From positions 62,001-126,000 of the forward strand of contig DASZZM010000059.1 of assembly GCA_035544895.1 (NCBI GenBank): 64,000 bases of DNA. Direction: 5' to 3'. The notes under the pieces were generated by a model that searched no databases, was not told where the DNA came from, and saw only the letters and a program-made list of their open reading frames with translations. Every line of letters starts with the position of its first letter. Within the stretch, counting starts at the first letter, position 1. The stretch comes from JASLEW01 sp035544895 (GTDB taxonomy: Bacteria > Acidobacteriota > Thermoanaerobaculia > Multivoradales > UBA5704). This document shows positions 38,502-46,423 of the stretch, piece by piece. A program made the position numbers and the translations under genes.

Positions 38502-39562
38502 CCTACGCGGAGCCCGAAGCGGTGGCCGATCGCGATTGCGAGGATGACGTCGAAGGCGATGATGTACATGCCGGCATAGGTCTCCATCCGCCGGGCGGTT
38601 TGCGGGCTGGTGCGGAAACGGTACTGGAAGAAGCCGTACAGACAGACCAGGAAGAGCAACACCAGCGCGCCATAGAACCAGCGCGACAGCCCGAGGTGCC
38701 AGCCCACCAACGCCACCAGCGCCGTATCGATCACCCGGATCGACAGCACCACCCAGGCCGCGCCATAGGTGCCGAAGATCCGCGTGTACGTCTCCACCCC
38801 CTCGATCTCCTCCTCCGGCGCGCGGATCTTGCGCGACACCTCCCAGTTGAAGGTCACGAAGAAACCCACCCAGGCGTACACCCAGAACCAGCCCGGCGCC
38901 TGCCACGGGTAGCGCCCCGTCGCGAAGGCGAAGACCAGCAGCGACAGCAGCGGCATGATCAGCATGTGGCTCGTGGCGTAGAGCAAGAAGTGCCGCTTCA
39001 GCCACTCCCTGGCAAAGAACTCGCGCAGCATCAGCAGCGAAAAGCCGAGCGCCACCATCAGGGCGGCCAGCGCGGGCGCGCCGCGCAGCGCCGCCAGCAC
39101 GAGCTCGAGCGCGATGGCGGCGCCGCCGAGAATCCGCAGGTCGCGCAGGGTGATCAGGCCGCGCTGCAGCACACGCCGCGGGAAGTAGCGGCAGTCGTCC
39201 GCGTAGTCCTTGTGCTCGTCGAAGACCCGCAGATGGAAGAAAAAGCAGAACAACGCCGCCGCGCCGGCCAGCGAAGTCCAATCGTAGCGCATCGGCCGCC
39301 CCGGCTCGGTCAGCGTGCGAGCGAGGAACTGGTTGGAGGAGTAGTAGGCGGCGATGAGCACGCCGTGGCCGAGCAGCGGGAACCGCTCGGCGAGATAGGC
39401 GCGCAACCGCCGCGGAAACGGCGCGCCGGGGGTCAGAGAGTCGGCGATCGTCGTGGCTCCCTGGCTCCGTGGCTCCGTTGCTCCATGGCTCTGCGGCTCT
39501 CCGGCTCCCTGGCTCCCTGGCTCCCTGGCTCCGGCATCGCTCCCGGTTGAGTCCGCGCTCAT
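38498..39562 (-). CDS. UbiA-family prenyltransferase
   Basis: A 354-residue integral membrane protein. From about residue 50 it has some eight to nine TM helices and the two acidic motifs of the family, DEHKDYADD (first Asp-rich motif) and NWEVSRKIRAPEEEIEGVETY (second). UbiA enzymes move a prenyl group from prenyl diphosphate to an aromatic or polar acceptor. Residues about 11-36 are an eight-residue repeat rich in Glu, Pro, Gly and Ser, encoded by ten 8-bp units. A change in unit number other than by three would break the frame. The ATG at 39562 overlaps the previous stop (ATGA). The acceptor is not known. Confidence 0.82.
   Translation of the reverse strand: MSADSTGSDAGAREPGSQGAGEPQSHGATEPRSQGATTIADSLTPGAPFPRRLRAYLAERFPLLGHGVLIAAYYSSNQFLARTLTEPGRPMRYDWTSLAGAAALFCFFFHLRVFDEHKDYADDCRYFPRRVLQRGLITLRDLRILGGAAIALELVLAALRGAPALAALMVALGFSLLMLREFFAREWLKRHFLLYATSHMLIMPLLSLLVFAFATGRYPWQAPGWFWVYAWVGFFVTFNWEVSRKIRAPEEEIEGVETYTRIFGTYGAAWVVLSIRVIDTALVALVGWHLGLSRWFYGALVLLFLVCLYGFFQYRFRTSPQTARRMETYAGMYIIAFDVILAIAIGHRFGLRVG
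39454..39533. repeat. Ten 8-bp tandem repeats at the 5' end of the UbiA gene
   Basis: Units read tggctccc, tggctccg, tggctccg, ttgctcca, tggctctg, cggctctc, cggctccc, tggctccc, tggctccc, tggctccg. They lie a few codons after the start of the UbiA gene on the minus strand. Because 8 is not a multiple of 3, gain or loss of one or two units shifts the frame. Confidence 0.95.
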
Positions 39563-41346
39563 CGTCGGGCTCCATTGGCGCGGAGCAGCCGCTCGCGCAG
39601 CCGCGGGTAGTCGATCTTGCTGCGGTGCCGGGGGTCGAGCGGCAGGGGCTGCCGGGTCAGGATGACGTCGTCGACCGGCTGGCCGCGGGAGGCAAGGCGA
39701 TCGGCGAGCTCGCGCCGCAGCGCCTCGGCCGGCGATGCCGGCGATGTCGGCGATGACCGCGATGTCCGCGATGTCTGCGCCATGGCCCCAGGCAGGTCCG
39801 CCGGCGGGGACTCGATCACCAGGACGACTCTCTCCCCCAACACCGCATCCGGCAGCCCTACCGCCGCCACGCGGCGGATCGAGGCGCTCGCTTCCTGCGC
39901 CGCCTGCTCGACGAGCTGCGGATGGACCGCCTGGCCGGCGCGGAAGATGGTCGAATGGACTCGCCCGGCCAGCCAGAAGCGCCCGGCGTCGTCCAGCCAG
40001 CCCGTGTCCCCCATGCGATGCCAGACGGTGCCGTCGCGATCGACGATCTTGTTCTCCGCCATCGCCCGCGGGTTGCGGTAGTAGTCCTTGCCCACGTGGT
40101 CGCCGGTCACCACCAGCTCGCCGATCTCGCCGCGCGGCAGCTCCCACTCTGCCCAGCCATCGGCCCCGAGGGCGACCGGTCCGCGGTGGATCCGGATGAC
40201 GCGCGCCTTTACCTGGTCGCCCGGACGACCCACGCAGAAACCGAGTCGTGCAGTCGGTTGGAACGCCGCTGCTGCCTTCGCAGCGGTCGATTGGAACGCC
40301 GCTGCCTTCGCAGCGGCTTGTAGGCTTCCGCGCTCGGCGGCGGTGATCTGGGCGACGGGCTCGGCCTCGGTGGAGCCGTAGACCAGCCTCACTTCGGTGG
40401 CGGGCAGGGCGCGCTGCCAGGCGGCGAGCTGCGCGTCGGAAACCGGGGCGCCGCCGCTCAACAGCCGGCGCAGGGCAGGGCGCCGCCGCGGTTTGTCCGC
40501 CAGCGCCGCCGCGATGCGGTCGAAAAACGGCGGTGACGCGGTGCAGGTGGTGACGCCGTGCGCCGCCATCTGCGTCAGGATCCGGCCGGCATCCACCTGG
40601 TCGACGCGCCGCAGGTCCATGGCCGGCACCACCGAGGAGATGCCGCTCGCCAGGTTGTGCAGGGCAAAGACCGGGAACATCGGCATGTCCACGTCGTCCT
40701 CGCACGGCGGGAACTCCGCCGCCAGCGCGCGATGCTGGGCGAGCAGAAAGCCGTGGGTGCGGTTGGCCCCTTTGGGCTCTCCGGAGGAACCGCTGGTGAA
40801 GGTGATGAGGGCCGGATCGTCCGCCGCGGCCGGCGCGATCCGCCCGTCGCCCTCGTCCCGCTCCAGGTCGGCCAGGGTGTGAGCGGCGGGGAGGCGGCCC
40901 AGGCGCCGGCTGGCGGTCGCCGTCAGCGGGATGGCGCGCAGGCGGCCCGACAGCAGGCGCAGCAGATGGCTGCGCGGCGTCCCGGCATAGAAGCGCGGCG
41001 CCGCGAAGGCGGCAAAGGCCGCGATCTGGCGCCAGCCGATCCAGGGATCGACGAAGACGGCGGCCGCGCCGAGCTTGAGCAAGGCGAGGAGGACGACATA
41101 GAGGTCGATCGACATGGGAATCATCACGATGGCCCGCTCCCCGGGTTCGAGCCCCAGCCGGCGCAGGCCCGCGGAGGCGCGGTCGACGCGCTGCCAGAGC
41201 TCGGCGAAGCTGGCGCGCTGCCGGCCGCCGCCGCGGTGGTCCTCGGTGGCGAGCGCCAGGCGGGCGGGAACGCGCCGCGCCACCTCCGCCAGGATGGCGA
41301 CGACGTTGGCTCCTGCCGCCGAGTCCGGCGCGGCAGGCGCGGTCAT
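39559..41346 (-). CDS. AMP-forming ligase, OleC-like
   Basis: A 595-residue member of the acyl-adenylate-forming superfamily. The P-loop ITFTSGSSGEPKG, VYGSTEAEPVAQ (A5) and RMGDTGWLDDAGRFWLAGR (A7/A8) are clear. The segment VDMPMFPVFALHNLASGISSV, then VVPAMD, closely resembles OleC, the beta-lactone synthetase of olefin biosynthesis, rather than ordinary acyl-CoA ligases. Two low-complexity insertions, an Ala/Lys stretch near residue 350 and a Ser/Thr/Pro stretch near 530, are encoded by tandem repeats. No OleA, OleB or OleD gene is adjacent. The gene sits between GNAT and UbiA genes with 4-bp overlaps on both sides. Confidence 0.8.
   Translation of the reverse strand: MTAPAAPDSAAGANVVAILAEVARRVPARLALATEDHRGGGRQRASFAELWQRVDRASAGLRRLGLEPGERAIVMIPMSIDLYVVLLALLKLGAAAVFVDPWIGWRQIAAFAAFAAPRFYAGTPRSHLLRLLSGRLRAIPLTATASRRLGRLPAAHTLADLERDEGDGRIAPAAADDPALITFTSGSSGEPKGANRTHGFLLAQHRALAAEFPPCEDDVDMPMFPVFALHNLASGISSVVPAMDLRRVDQVDAGRILTQMAAHGVTTCTASPPFFDRIAAALADKPRRRPALRRLLSGGAPVSDAQLAAWQRALPATEVRLVYGSTEAEPVAQITAAERGSLQAAAKAAAFQSTAAKAAAAFQPTARLGFCVGRPGDQVKARVIRIHRGPVALGADGWAEWELPRGEIGELVVTGDHVGKDYYRNPRAMAENKIVDRDGTVWHRMGDTGWLDDAGRFWLAGRVHSTIFRAGQAVHPQLVEQAAQEASASIRRVAAVGLPDAVLGERVVLVIESPPADLPGAMAQTSRTSRSSPTSPASPAEALRRELADRLASRGQPVDDVILTRQPLPLDPRHRSKIDYPRLRERLLRANGARR
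39730..39774. repeat. 9-bp tandem repeat in the OleC-like gene
   Basis: Five 9-bp units (cggcgatgc, cggcgatgt, cggcgatga, ccgcgatgt, ccgcgatgt) lie in frame and encode a Ser/Thr/Arg/Pro stretch in the C-terminal domain. Confidence 0.8.
40258..40320. repeat. 33/30-bp tandem duplication in the OleC-like gene
   Basis: Two adjacent copies beginning ttggaacgccgctg (40258-40290 and 40291-40320) encode the Ala/Lys insertion. Each contains the palindrome cgctgc-cttc-gcagcg. Confidence 0.85.
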
Positions 41347-42533
41347 GCGGCTCCCCGGCCGATTGACCCGGCCGGATCCGCGCCGCCGGCGAGCTGGTAG
41401 AGGTGGTAACGGCGCAGCAACCGGCCGCGGCCGGCGTCCAGGGCAGCGGAGGGATTGCCTTCGAGGATCAGGCAGTGGTTGGAAGAGCGGAATCCCTTGC
41501 GCAGCGCCGTGTCATACCCCTGGGCCACGAGCGCGGCGCCCAATCCCGCCCGGCGGTGCTCGCGCAGGACGCCGACCGTCTTGAAGTTGACCGCGGCCGG
41601 ACGGCCGCGGCGGAGCTCGCGCAGGCAGCGCAGCCGGGCGAGCGGGCCGCGGCCGCCGCGCATCGACGCCACCGCCCGGAAGTGGTCCGGGTAGGCGAAG
41701 AGGAAACCGGCCGGCTCGCCGCGGCCGGTCTCGGCGAACCACACCAGCTCCGGGTCGATCAGCGGGCGCGCTCCGGCGTAGACGGCCGCGAACTCGGCCC
41801 GCGGGATCTCCGTGTAAAGGAAGTTCTCGGCGAAGATGGCGCACGACAGCTCGTGGAGCAGGCCGAGCTCGCGAGAGAAACGCCGCGCGTCGAGCGGCCG
41901 CAAGCGGTATCCCGCGGCCAGGGCTTGCCGGCGGTGGATGCCCAGATGCTCCGCCACCGCCGCCGCGTCGTCGATGCGGCGCGAGCTGTAGCTGGCAAGG
42001 ACGCGAAAGCCGTTCGCCTGCCAGAGCGCCGGGTAGCCGGGCAGGTTGTAAGGCTCGAGCAGGAACGGCGGCTCGTCCCAAGGCCCGGCGTTCAGCCGAT
42101 AGCGATGCCAGGTATCGCCGTCCATCGGTCCGACGATCGCGCCGGCGCCGCGGCCGCGCAGCCAGGCGGCGGCTGCCGCGAAGAGCATGCCCGCGGCTTC
42201 GGCCCCAGCCTCTCCCGGGATGGCCTCGAAGAAGCCGAGGAGCCCGTAGGGTCGGCCGGAGGCGGGGTCCGCGAGGGCAGGCGAGAGGCGCGCCACTAAT
42301 CTGGCGATGGGTCGCGCGAAGGGCCGGGCGAGGGGCCGGGCGCCCCCGTTCCCCTCGACCGCGACCAGCGCGAGCTGGCGGCCGGCGAACTCGCGCCGCC
42401 GCAGGCTCGCGACGACGGCGTCGCGCCCGCTCGCGCAGTAGTTGGGATCGCCCTCGTAGACCCGGGATGGAAGGGCCAGGAAAGCCTCCAGTCCCCGCCG
42501 ATCCCGCTCCGCGTCGAGAACCGAAATTGTCAT
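41343..42533 (-). CDS. GNAT-like acyltransferase
   Basis: A 396-residue protein of the GNAT superfamily. The N-terminal part has GPMDGDTWHRYRLNAGPWDE and PPFLLEPYNLPGYPALWQ, a signature of large GNAT proteins of unspecified substrate. The C-terminal GNAT fold has the acetyl-CoA site VGVLREHRRAGLGAALVAQG and then SSNHCLILEGNPSA. An Ala/Arg/Pro stretch (PLARPFARPIARLVARL) interrupts the N-terminal domain. The ATG at 42533 has only a weak ribosome site. Its stop overlaps the ligase start (ATGA), making it the first gene of the four-gene operon; it follows a coiled-coil gene after 52 bp. Confidence 0.78.
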   Translation of the reverse strand: MTISVLDAERDRRGLEAFLALPSRVYEGDPNYCASGRDAVVASLRRREFAGRQLALVAVEGNGGARPLARPFARPIARLVARLSPALADPASGRPYGLLGFFEAIPGEAGAEAAGMLFAAAAAWLRGRGAGAIVGPMDGDTWHRYRLNAGPWDEPPFLLEPYNLPGYPALWQANGFRVLASYSSRRIDDAAAVAEHLGIHRRQALAAGYRLRPLDARRFSRELGLLHELSCAIFAENFLYTEIPRAEFAAVYAGARPLIDPELVWFAETGRGEPAGFLFAYPDHFRAVASMRGGRGPLARLRCLRELRRGRPAAVNFKTVGVLREHRRAGLGAALVAQGYDTALRKGFRSSNHCLILEGNPSAALDAGRGRLLRRYHLYQLAGGADPAGSIGRGAA

Positions 42534-42585
42534 GCAGCTCGAGTCGAGCCCACGCCTGCACGGCAGGGGCGGCGGCGGGAACCGA

Positions 42586-44178
42586 TCAGGCGATGGTGCC
42601 GCCAGGGTTGCGCTTGAGCAGCGGCTTGTACGCGAGCAGCCAGAGGCCGGAGTAGTCGCGCATCAGGCGCATCCGCAGGAGCTGGAGCTGGCGCCCTTCG
42701 GTGACGCTGCCGCCGAGCACCGCTTCGTCGAGCACGTGGCTGAAGCGCCACAGGTAGGAGTCGGCGGTGCGGGCCGTCCAGCGCGCCCGCGCGTAGACGA
42801 TGGAGTCGCCGGTCACCGAGGTCTCGTCGAGGATGCCGGCGATCTCTTGCGCCTCCTCGTTGATGCGCATGCGCAGGGCGGCCCCTTCGAGCAGGAACTG
42901 CTCGAGCTCGCGGTCGCATTCGCCGCGCCCGAACAGGCGGCGGTACGCCAGGACCTCGCGCGGCTCGACGCGAAAAGGAAAGATCTCGGGCGTCAGCACG
43001 ACCCGCTCGGGCGAAAGGTCCGGGTTGACCTCGCGCAGCGCTTCGACCAGGCGCCGGAAGTACTCGCCGAGCAAGTCCTCCTGGGTGGCCAGGGGCGCCG
43101 ACGCGGCCGCGCCGGCGGCCGCCATGACGTATTCGCCCGAGTCGATCATGGCCGGCTTGACGGTCTTCTCCCGGTCGGCGCCGAGGGCGGCGCGGCTGGC
43201 GGCGGTGAGCCGGGGCAGCAGGGCGCGGACGCGCTGGCGGATCCGCGCCAGGTCCTCGAGCTTGAACTCCTTGCTCTGTAAACGCGTTTCGAAGCGCTCG
43301 ATCTCCTGCCGGAACTGGCCGAGCTCCTGTTCGAGCTCGCGGTCGACCGGGACCTCGCGCTCGAGCTCGAAGACCCGCTGGTACTCGGCGACGATGCGCC
43401 TCTCCTCCTTGGAGTAGAGGTTCTGGATGCGGTCCTTGAGCGCCAGGTTGGTTTCCTGGATGGCGAGCAGCAGGCTGGGCTCGAGGAAGTTGACGCCCAG
43501 GCCATGCTTGAGCTCCCGGTAGCGCTGGATGAGGGCCGACTCGTTGAGCTGGTCGAGGGTCTCGAGCTCTCCCACCTGGCGGCGGAAACCTTCGATCTCG
43601 CGCCGGCGCTCCTCGACGAGATCCTTGGCGGGCGGCGCGGCGCCGAGCATCGCCCACAGGCCGTGAAAGATCTCGGAGAGCCTGAGATGGTTGCGCAGCC
43701 GCGGCTCGCCGGTGCGGTCGTCCTCTTCCTCGCTCATGCGCGCGAGCAGGAAATCGAGCTTGTCGAGCCGCTCGGAGGCCCAGACGTCGCCACGCTGGGT
43801 GTAGAGATAGAACTTGACCAGCTGGGTGAGGATCTTCTCGTCGTAGCTCTTGACGCGGCGGAAGAACTGGCGCAGGAAGTAAGGAGGGACTCTGCTATCC
43901 TCCTCGTCGAGCTCGGCGATCACGCGATCGAGCCGCTGGTCGATGGAATCGAGCTTCAGCGGAACGCGCTCGCTCTCGGCCGAGGTGATGCTCTGGGAGA
44001 CCTCTTTGAGCTCCGCGTAGAGGCCCTGGAAGACCGCTGAATGGGCCTCGTCCACGCGAGGCTGGCCGCCCTTGCCCAGGCTCTGCAGGAACTGGTGGAA
44101 GGTCCACGCCGCCCGGAAGCGGTGGGAGGTTTCGGCGTAACGGCGATGCAGAGCTCCCAGCTCTTGTACCGTAGTCAT
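42586..44178 (-). CDS. Coiled-coil protein of unknown function
   Basis: A 530-residue protein that I do not recognise. It has no signal peptide or TM segment and is highly charged and helical, with heptad-like stretches at about 45-130 and 250-330 (EEERRREIEGFRRQVGELE; LERELEQELGQFRQEIE-like runs). A mixed alpha/beta C-terminal part has IVYARARWTARTADSYLWRF. The start is ATG 44178 with GGTTGG upstream. It is divergent from hpt (59 bp) and 52 bp upstream of the GNAT gene, so it may belong to that operon. A cytoplasmic structural or scaffold role is only a guess. Confidence 0.7.
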   Translation of the reverse strand: MTTVQELGALHRRYAETSHRFRAAWTFHQFLQSLGKGGQPRVDEAHSAVFQGLYAELKEVSQSITSAESERVPLKLDSIDQRLDRVIAELDEEDSRVPPYFLRQFFRRVKSYDEKILTQLVKFYLYTQRGDVWASERLDKLDFLLARMSEEEDDRTGEPRLRNHLRLSEIFHGLWAMLGAAPPAKDLVEERRREIEGFRRQVGELETLDQLNESALIQRYRELKHGLGVNFLEPSLLLAIQETNLALKDRIQNLYSKEERRIVAEYQRVFELEREVPVDRELEQELGQFRQEIERFETRLQSKEFKLEDLARIRQRVRALLPRLTAASRAALGADREKTVKPAMIDSGEYVMAAAGAAASAPLATQEDLLGEYFRRLVEALREVNPDLSPERVVLTPEIFPFRVEPREVLAYRRLFGRGECDRELEQFLLEGAALRMRINEEAQEIAGILDETSVTGDSIVYARARWTARTADSYLWRFSHVLDEAVLGGSVTEGRQLQLLRMRLMRDYSGLWLLAYKPLLKRNPGGTIA

Positions 44179-44237
44179 AGTCCAACCCAAGATGAGACTT
44201 GAGAGTACCACGCTACGGTCTTGACGTTGGAGGGGCG

Positions 44238-44972
44238 ATGCGGGTCCTGATCTCCCAGCAAGAGCTGGAGCGGCGGGTGCGCGAGCTGGCGGCCGAGATC
44301 GATCGCGACTACTCGGAGGTCGGCGGCGGCGCCCAGGGGCAAGCCCCGCACGCGGGTGAGCTCGCGGGCCGGGAGCCCGCCCAGCTCCTGCTCCGCCCTC
44401 CGGACCGGGATGCCGGCGAGCCGCCGCTCTGGACTTCCGGGGATCTGCCCGTGGACCTTCCATCGCAGACCGGCATGCGCCGCCGGGCGCCCGACGACCC
44501 GCTGATCTGCGTCGGGGTGCTCAAAGGATCGGTGTTCTTCCTCACCGAGCTGCTCAAGCTCGTCACCGTGCCGGTCGCGGTCGATTTCTTTCAGACCTCG
44601 AGCTACGGCAGCCGCGGAGCGAGCCGCGGCGAAGTGCACATCCGCAAGGATATCGATCTCGCCATCGGCGGCCACGACGTGCTGTTGATCGAGGACATCG
44701 TCGACACCGGCTACACGCTGCGCACCATCCTCGACCTGCTGCGCTTCCGCGGCGCCCGCAGCGTCCGGCTCTGCGCCCTGCTGGACAAGGTGTCGGCGCG
44801 CGAGGTCGAGGTCAAGATCGACTACTTGGGCTTTCAGATCGAAAACGCTTTCGTCGTCGGCTACGGCCTCGATTTCGGGGAGCGCTATCGCAATCTGCCC
44901 TACATCGCCGTCTACGAGCCGGACGAGCCGTCCGGCGTGCCATCGGGGACGCCCCCACACCTGGCGCGCTAG
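44238..44972 (+). CDS. hpt: Hypoxanthine phosphoribosyltransferase with insertion
   Basis: HPRT makes IMP or GMP from the free base and PRPP. Family motifs are VGVLKGSVFFLTELLKL, VDFFQTSSYG, the PRPP motif DVLLIEDIVDTGYTLRTI and VKIDYLGFQIENAFVVGYGLD. The protein is 244 residues, against about 180 in the family. Between the first helix (EIDRDYSEV, to 28) and the first strand (from about 87) lies an extra stretch of about 57 residues rich in Pro, Gly and Asp. The start is ATG 44238 with GGAGG upstream. ridA follows after 35 bp. Confidence 0.93.
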   Translation: MRVLISQQELERRVRELAAEIDRDYSEVGGGAQGQAPHAGELAGREPAQLLLRPPDRDAGEPPLWTSGDLPVDLPSQTGMRRRAPDDPLICVGVLKGSVFFLTELLKLVTVPVAVDFFQTSSYGSRGASRGEVHIRKDIDLAIGGHDVLLIEDIVDTGYTLRTILDLLRFRGARSVRLCALLDKVSAREVEVKIDYLGFQIENAFVVGYGLDFGERYRNLPYIAVYEPDEPSGVPSGTPPHLAR

Positions 44973-45007
44973 CAATCAATCACCACCTTCGCAAGGAGCG
45001 CCAAGCG

Positions 45008-45388
45008 ATGCACTTCCACCACACCGCAAGCGCGCCGCAGGCCATCGGACCGTACTCACAAGCCGTGGCGGCCGGAGGCTGGCTCTATACGTCCGGCCAG
45101 ATCGGGCTCGACCCGGCCAGCGGCGAAATCGTGGGCGGCGGTTTCGAGGCGCAAGCGCGCCGCGTCCTCGAGAACCTCCGCCAGGTGCTGGCCTCGGCCG
45201 GCTGCACTTTTGCTGACGTCGTCAAGACGACCGTCTACGTGGTCGAGCTCGCCGACTTCCCCAAGCTCAACGCCCTGTATGCCGAAGCCATGCGCGACCA
45301 CCGCCCGGCGCGCTCCACCGTCCAGGTCGCCGCCCTGCCCAAAGGAGCCCTCGTCGAGATCGACATGGTCGCCAAGCTCCCGGGGTGA
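45008..45388 (+). CDS. ridA: RidA family enamine/imine deaminase
   Basis: RidA hydrolyses reactive enamines and imines made by PLP enzymes. The 126 residues match the family over their whole length: APQAIGPYSQAV, LYTSGQIGLDPASGEIV, RVLENLRQVLASAG, KTTVYV, and PARSTVQVAALPKGALVEIDMVA. R100 (in PARSTV) is the substrate carboxylate-binding Arg. AAGGAG lies about eight bases before the ATG. It is likely co-transcribed with hpt. Confidence 0.95.
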   Translation: MHFHHTASAPQAIGPYSQAVAAGGWLYTSGQIGLDPASGEIVGGGFEAQARRVLENLRQVLASAGCTFADVVKTTVYVVELADFPKLNALYAEAMRDHRPARSTVQVAALPKGALVEIDMVAKLPG

Positions 45389-45403
45389 AACGAGACCGCC
45401 ACC

Positions 45404-45605
45404 AGGCGGCGGCCGGCGCTCCGAGGCGGCGGCCGGCGCTCCCGCGATTGCCGGCACTCCTCGCAAGTCGCAAATGGGTCCAGATCCAAGGCGCGCGCAG
45501 CGCCGGGCAGGGACCCGGCGCTTCTGAAAAAACCGGGCGACCGAGGCGTACGGAAAGTACGTTGAAGGAGCCCGACCGAGCGCAACGCAGGAGATGGGCC
45601 CATTT
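45404..45605 (+). repeat. Dispersed intergenic repeat, copy D
   Basis: This gap between convergent ridA and an outer-membrane protein gene holds a 19-bp direct duplication (aggcggcggccggcgctcc at 45404 and 45424), then the cgctcccgc/cggcactcc block and then the hairpin cgccgggcagggacccggcg (45501-45520). Both blocks also occur in copy B but in the opposite order. A further pair, aaatgggtcc (45472-45481) and gggcccattt (45596-45605), are near-perfect inverted ends. No gene is seen here. Confidence 0.7.
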
Positions 45606-45613
45606 CCGCCGCC

Positions 45614-46423
45614 TCATTTGAGTCCGAAGCCGATCCTCACCGCGGCTTGCGTGACCTCGGCGTGCTCGACTTCGATGTGGATCTTGGGGAGGAGGAGGTT
45701 GAGGGTCACGCCGGCGTAGACGACGGCGTGGGTGCGGTTGTCGCGCAGACTGGAACCGAGCGTGGAGTCGAGGCGGCCGCGGCTCTCGACCAGGCCCGCG
45801 CCGGCGTAGGGCGTGAGGGCCGGGAAGCCCTTGGAGACAAGCAGCTCGGCGCCGTACTGCTGGAGGTAGTAGGGGTCGCTCTTCAGGCTGCGCGCGCCGG
45901 TCAGGCGCAAGGAGAGCGCGGGGCTCAGCGCGCCGCCCTTGACGATCGCCCACTGGATGTCTGCCGCCGCCAGCTTCGGCCCGCCGCCAAGGGCCTGGCC
46001 GTAGGAGACGCCGAGGTCGATGCCGGCCGGCAGCCCCTTGCGGACTCCTGCCCGCAGCATGGTGAGGGCGCGGCCGGGCAAGCTGCCCGCGATCACCGTG
46101 TTCCGGAAAGACCTGCCGCCGAAACCGCTGTCCACGGAAGCATCGGCCCAGACCTCGAAGCCGGCGAGTCCCAGGGGTGCCGCGCCGTGGCGGGGGTAGT
46201 CATAGACGTCGCCGCTGAAACGGCGCTCGAAGTCCCGGAAGTCGCTTGCGGGGGCGTCGCCGCGCAAGCCCCAGGCCGCCGCGGGGCGGGCAGCGTACGC
46301 TATCGAGACGGCGAGAAGAAGCGCCGCCTCGAACGCGCACCGGGCACGGGCGCGCACGGCAGATGAGAATGGCGGCCAGGCTCCGGTGCGGCGGCGGAGA
46401 GGTGAGAAGGGCGGCCTAGTCAT
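45614..46423 (-). CDS. Putative outer-membrane beta-barrel protein
   Basis: A 269-residue exported protein with a hydrophobic signal segment (CAFEAALLLAVSIAYAARPAAA) after a long basic n-region. The mature part alternates polar and hydrophobic residues with many Gly/Tyr strands (RKGLPAGIDLGVSYGQALG; FPALTPYAGAGLVESRG; THAVVYAGVTLNLL) and ends VRIGFGLK. This fits a small porin-like barrel. The exact family is not recognised. Its ATG overlaps the stop of the unknown gene upstream by eight bases. Confidence 0.7.
   Translation of the reverse strand: MTRPPFSPLRRRTGAWPPFSSAVRARARCAFEAALLLAVSIAYAARPAAAWGLRGDAPASDFRDFERRFSGDVYDYPRHGAAPLGLAGFEVWADASVDSGFGGRSFRNTVIAGSLPGRALTMLRAGVRKGLPAGIDLGVSYGQALGGGPKLAAADIQWAIVKGGALSPALSLRLTGARSLKSDPYYLQQYGAELLVSKGFPALTPYAGAGLVESRGRLDSTLGSSLRDNRTHAVVYAGVTLNLLLPKIHIEVEHAEVTQAAVRIGFGLK

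Noticed and set aside
40100..41200. tRNA-like TψC patterns such as gggttcgag
   Set aside because: They lie in well-defined coding sequence and no acceptor or anticodon stems could be paired around them. No tRNA was found anywhere in the window.
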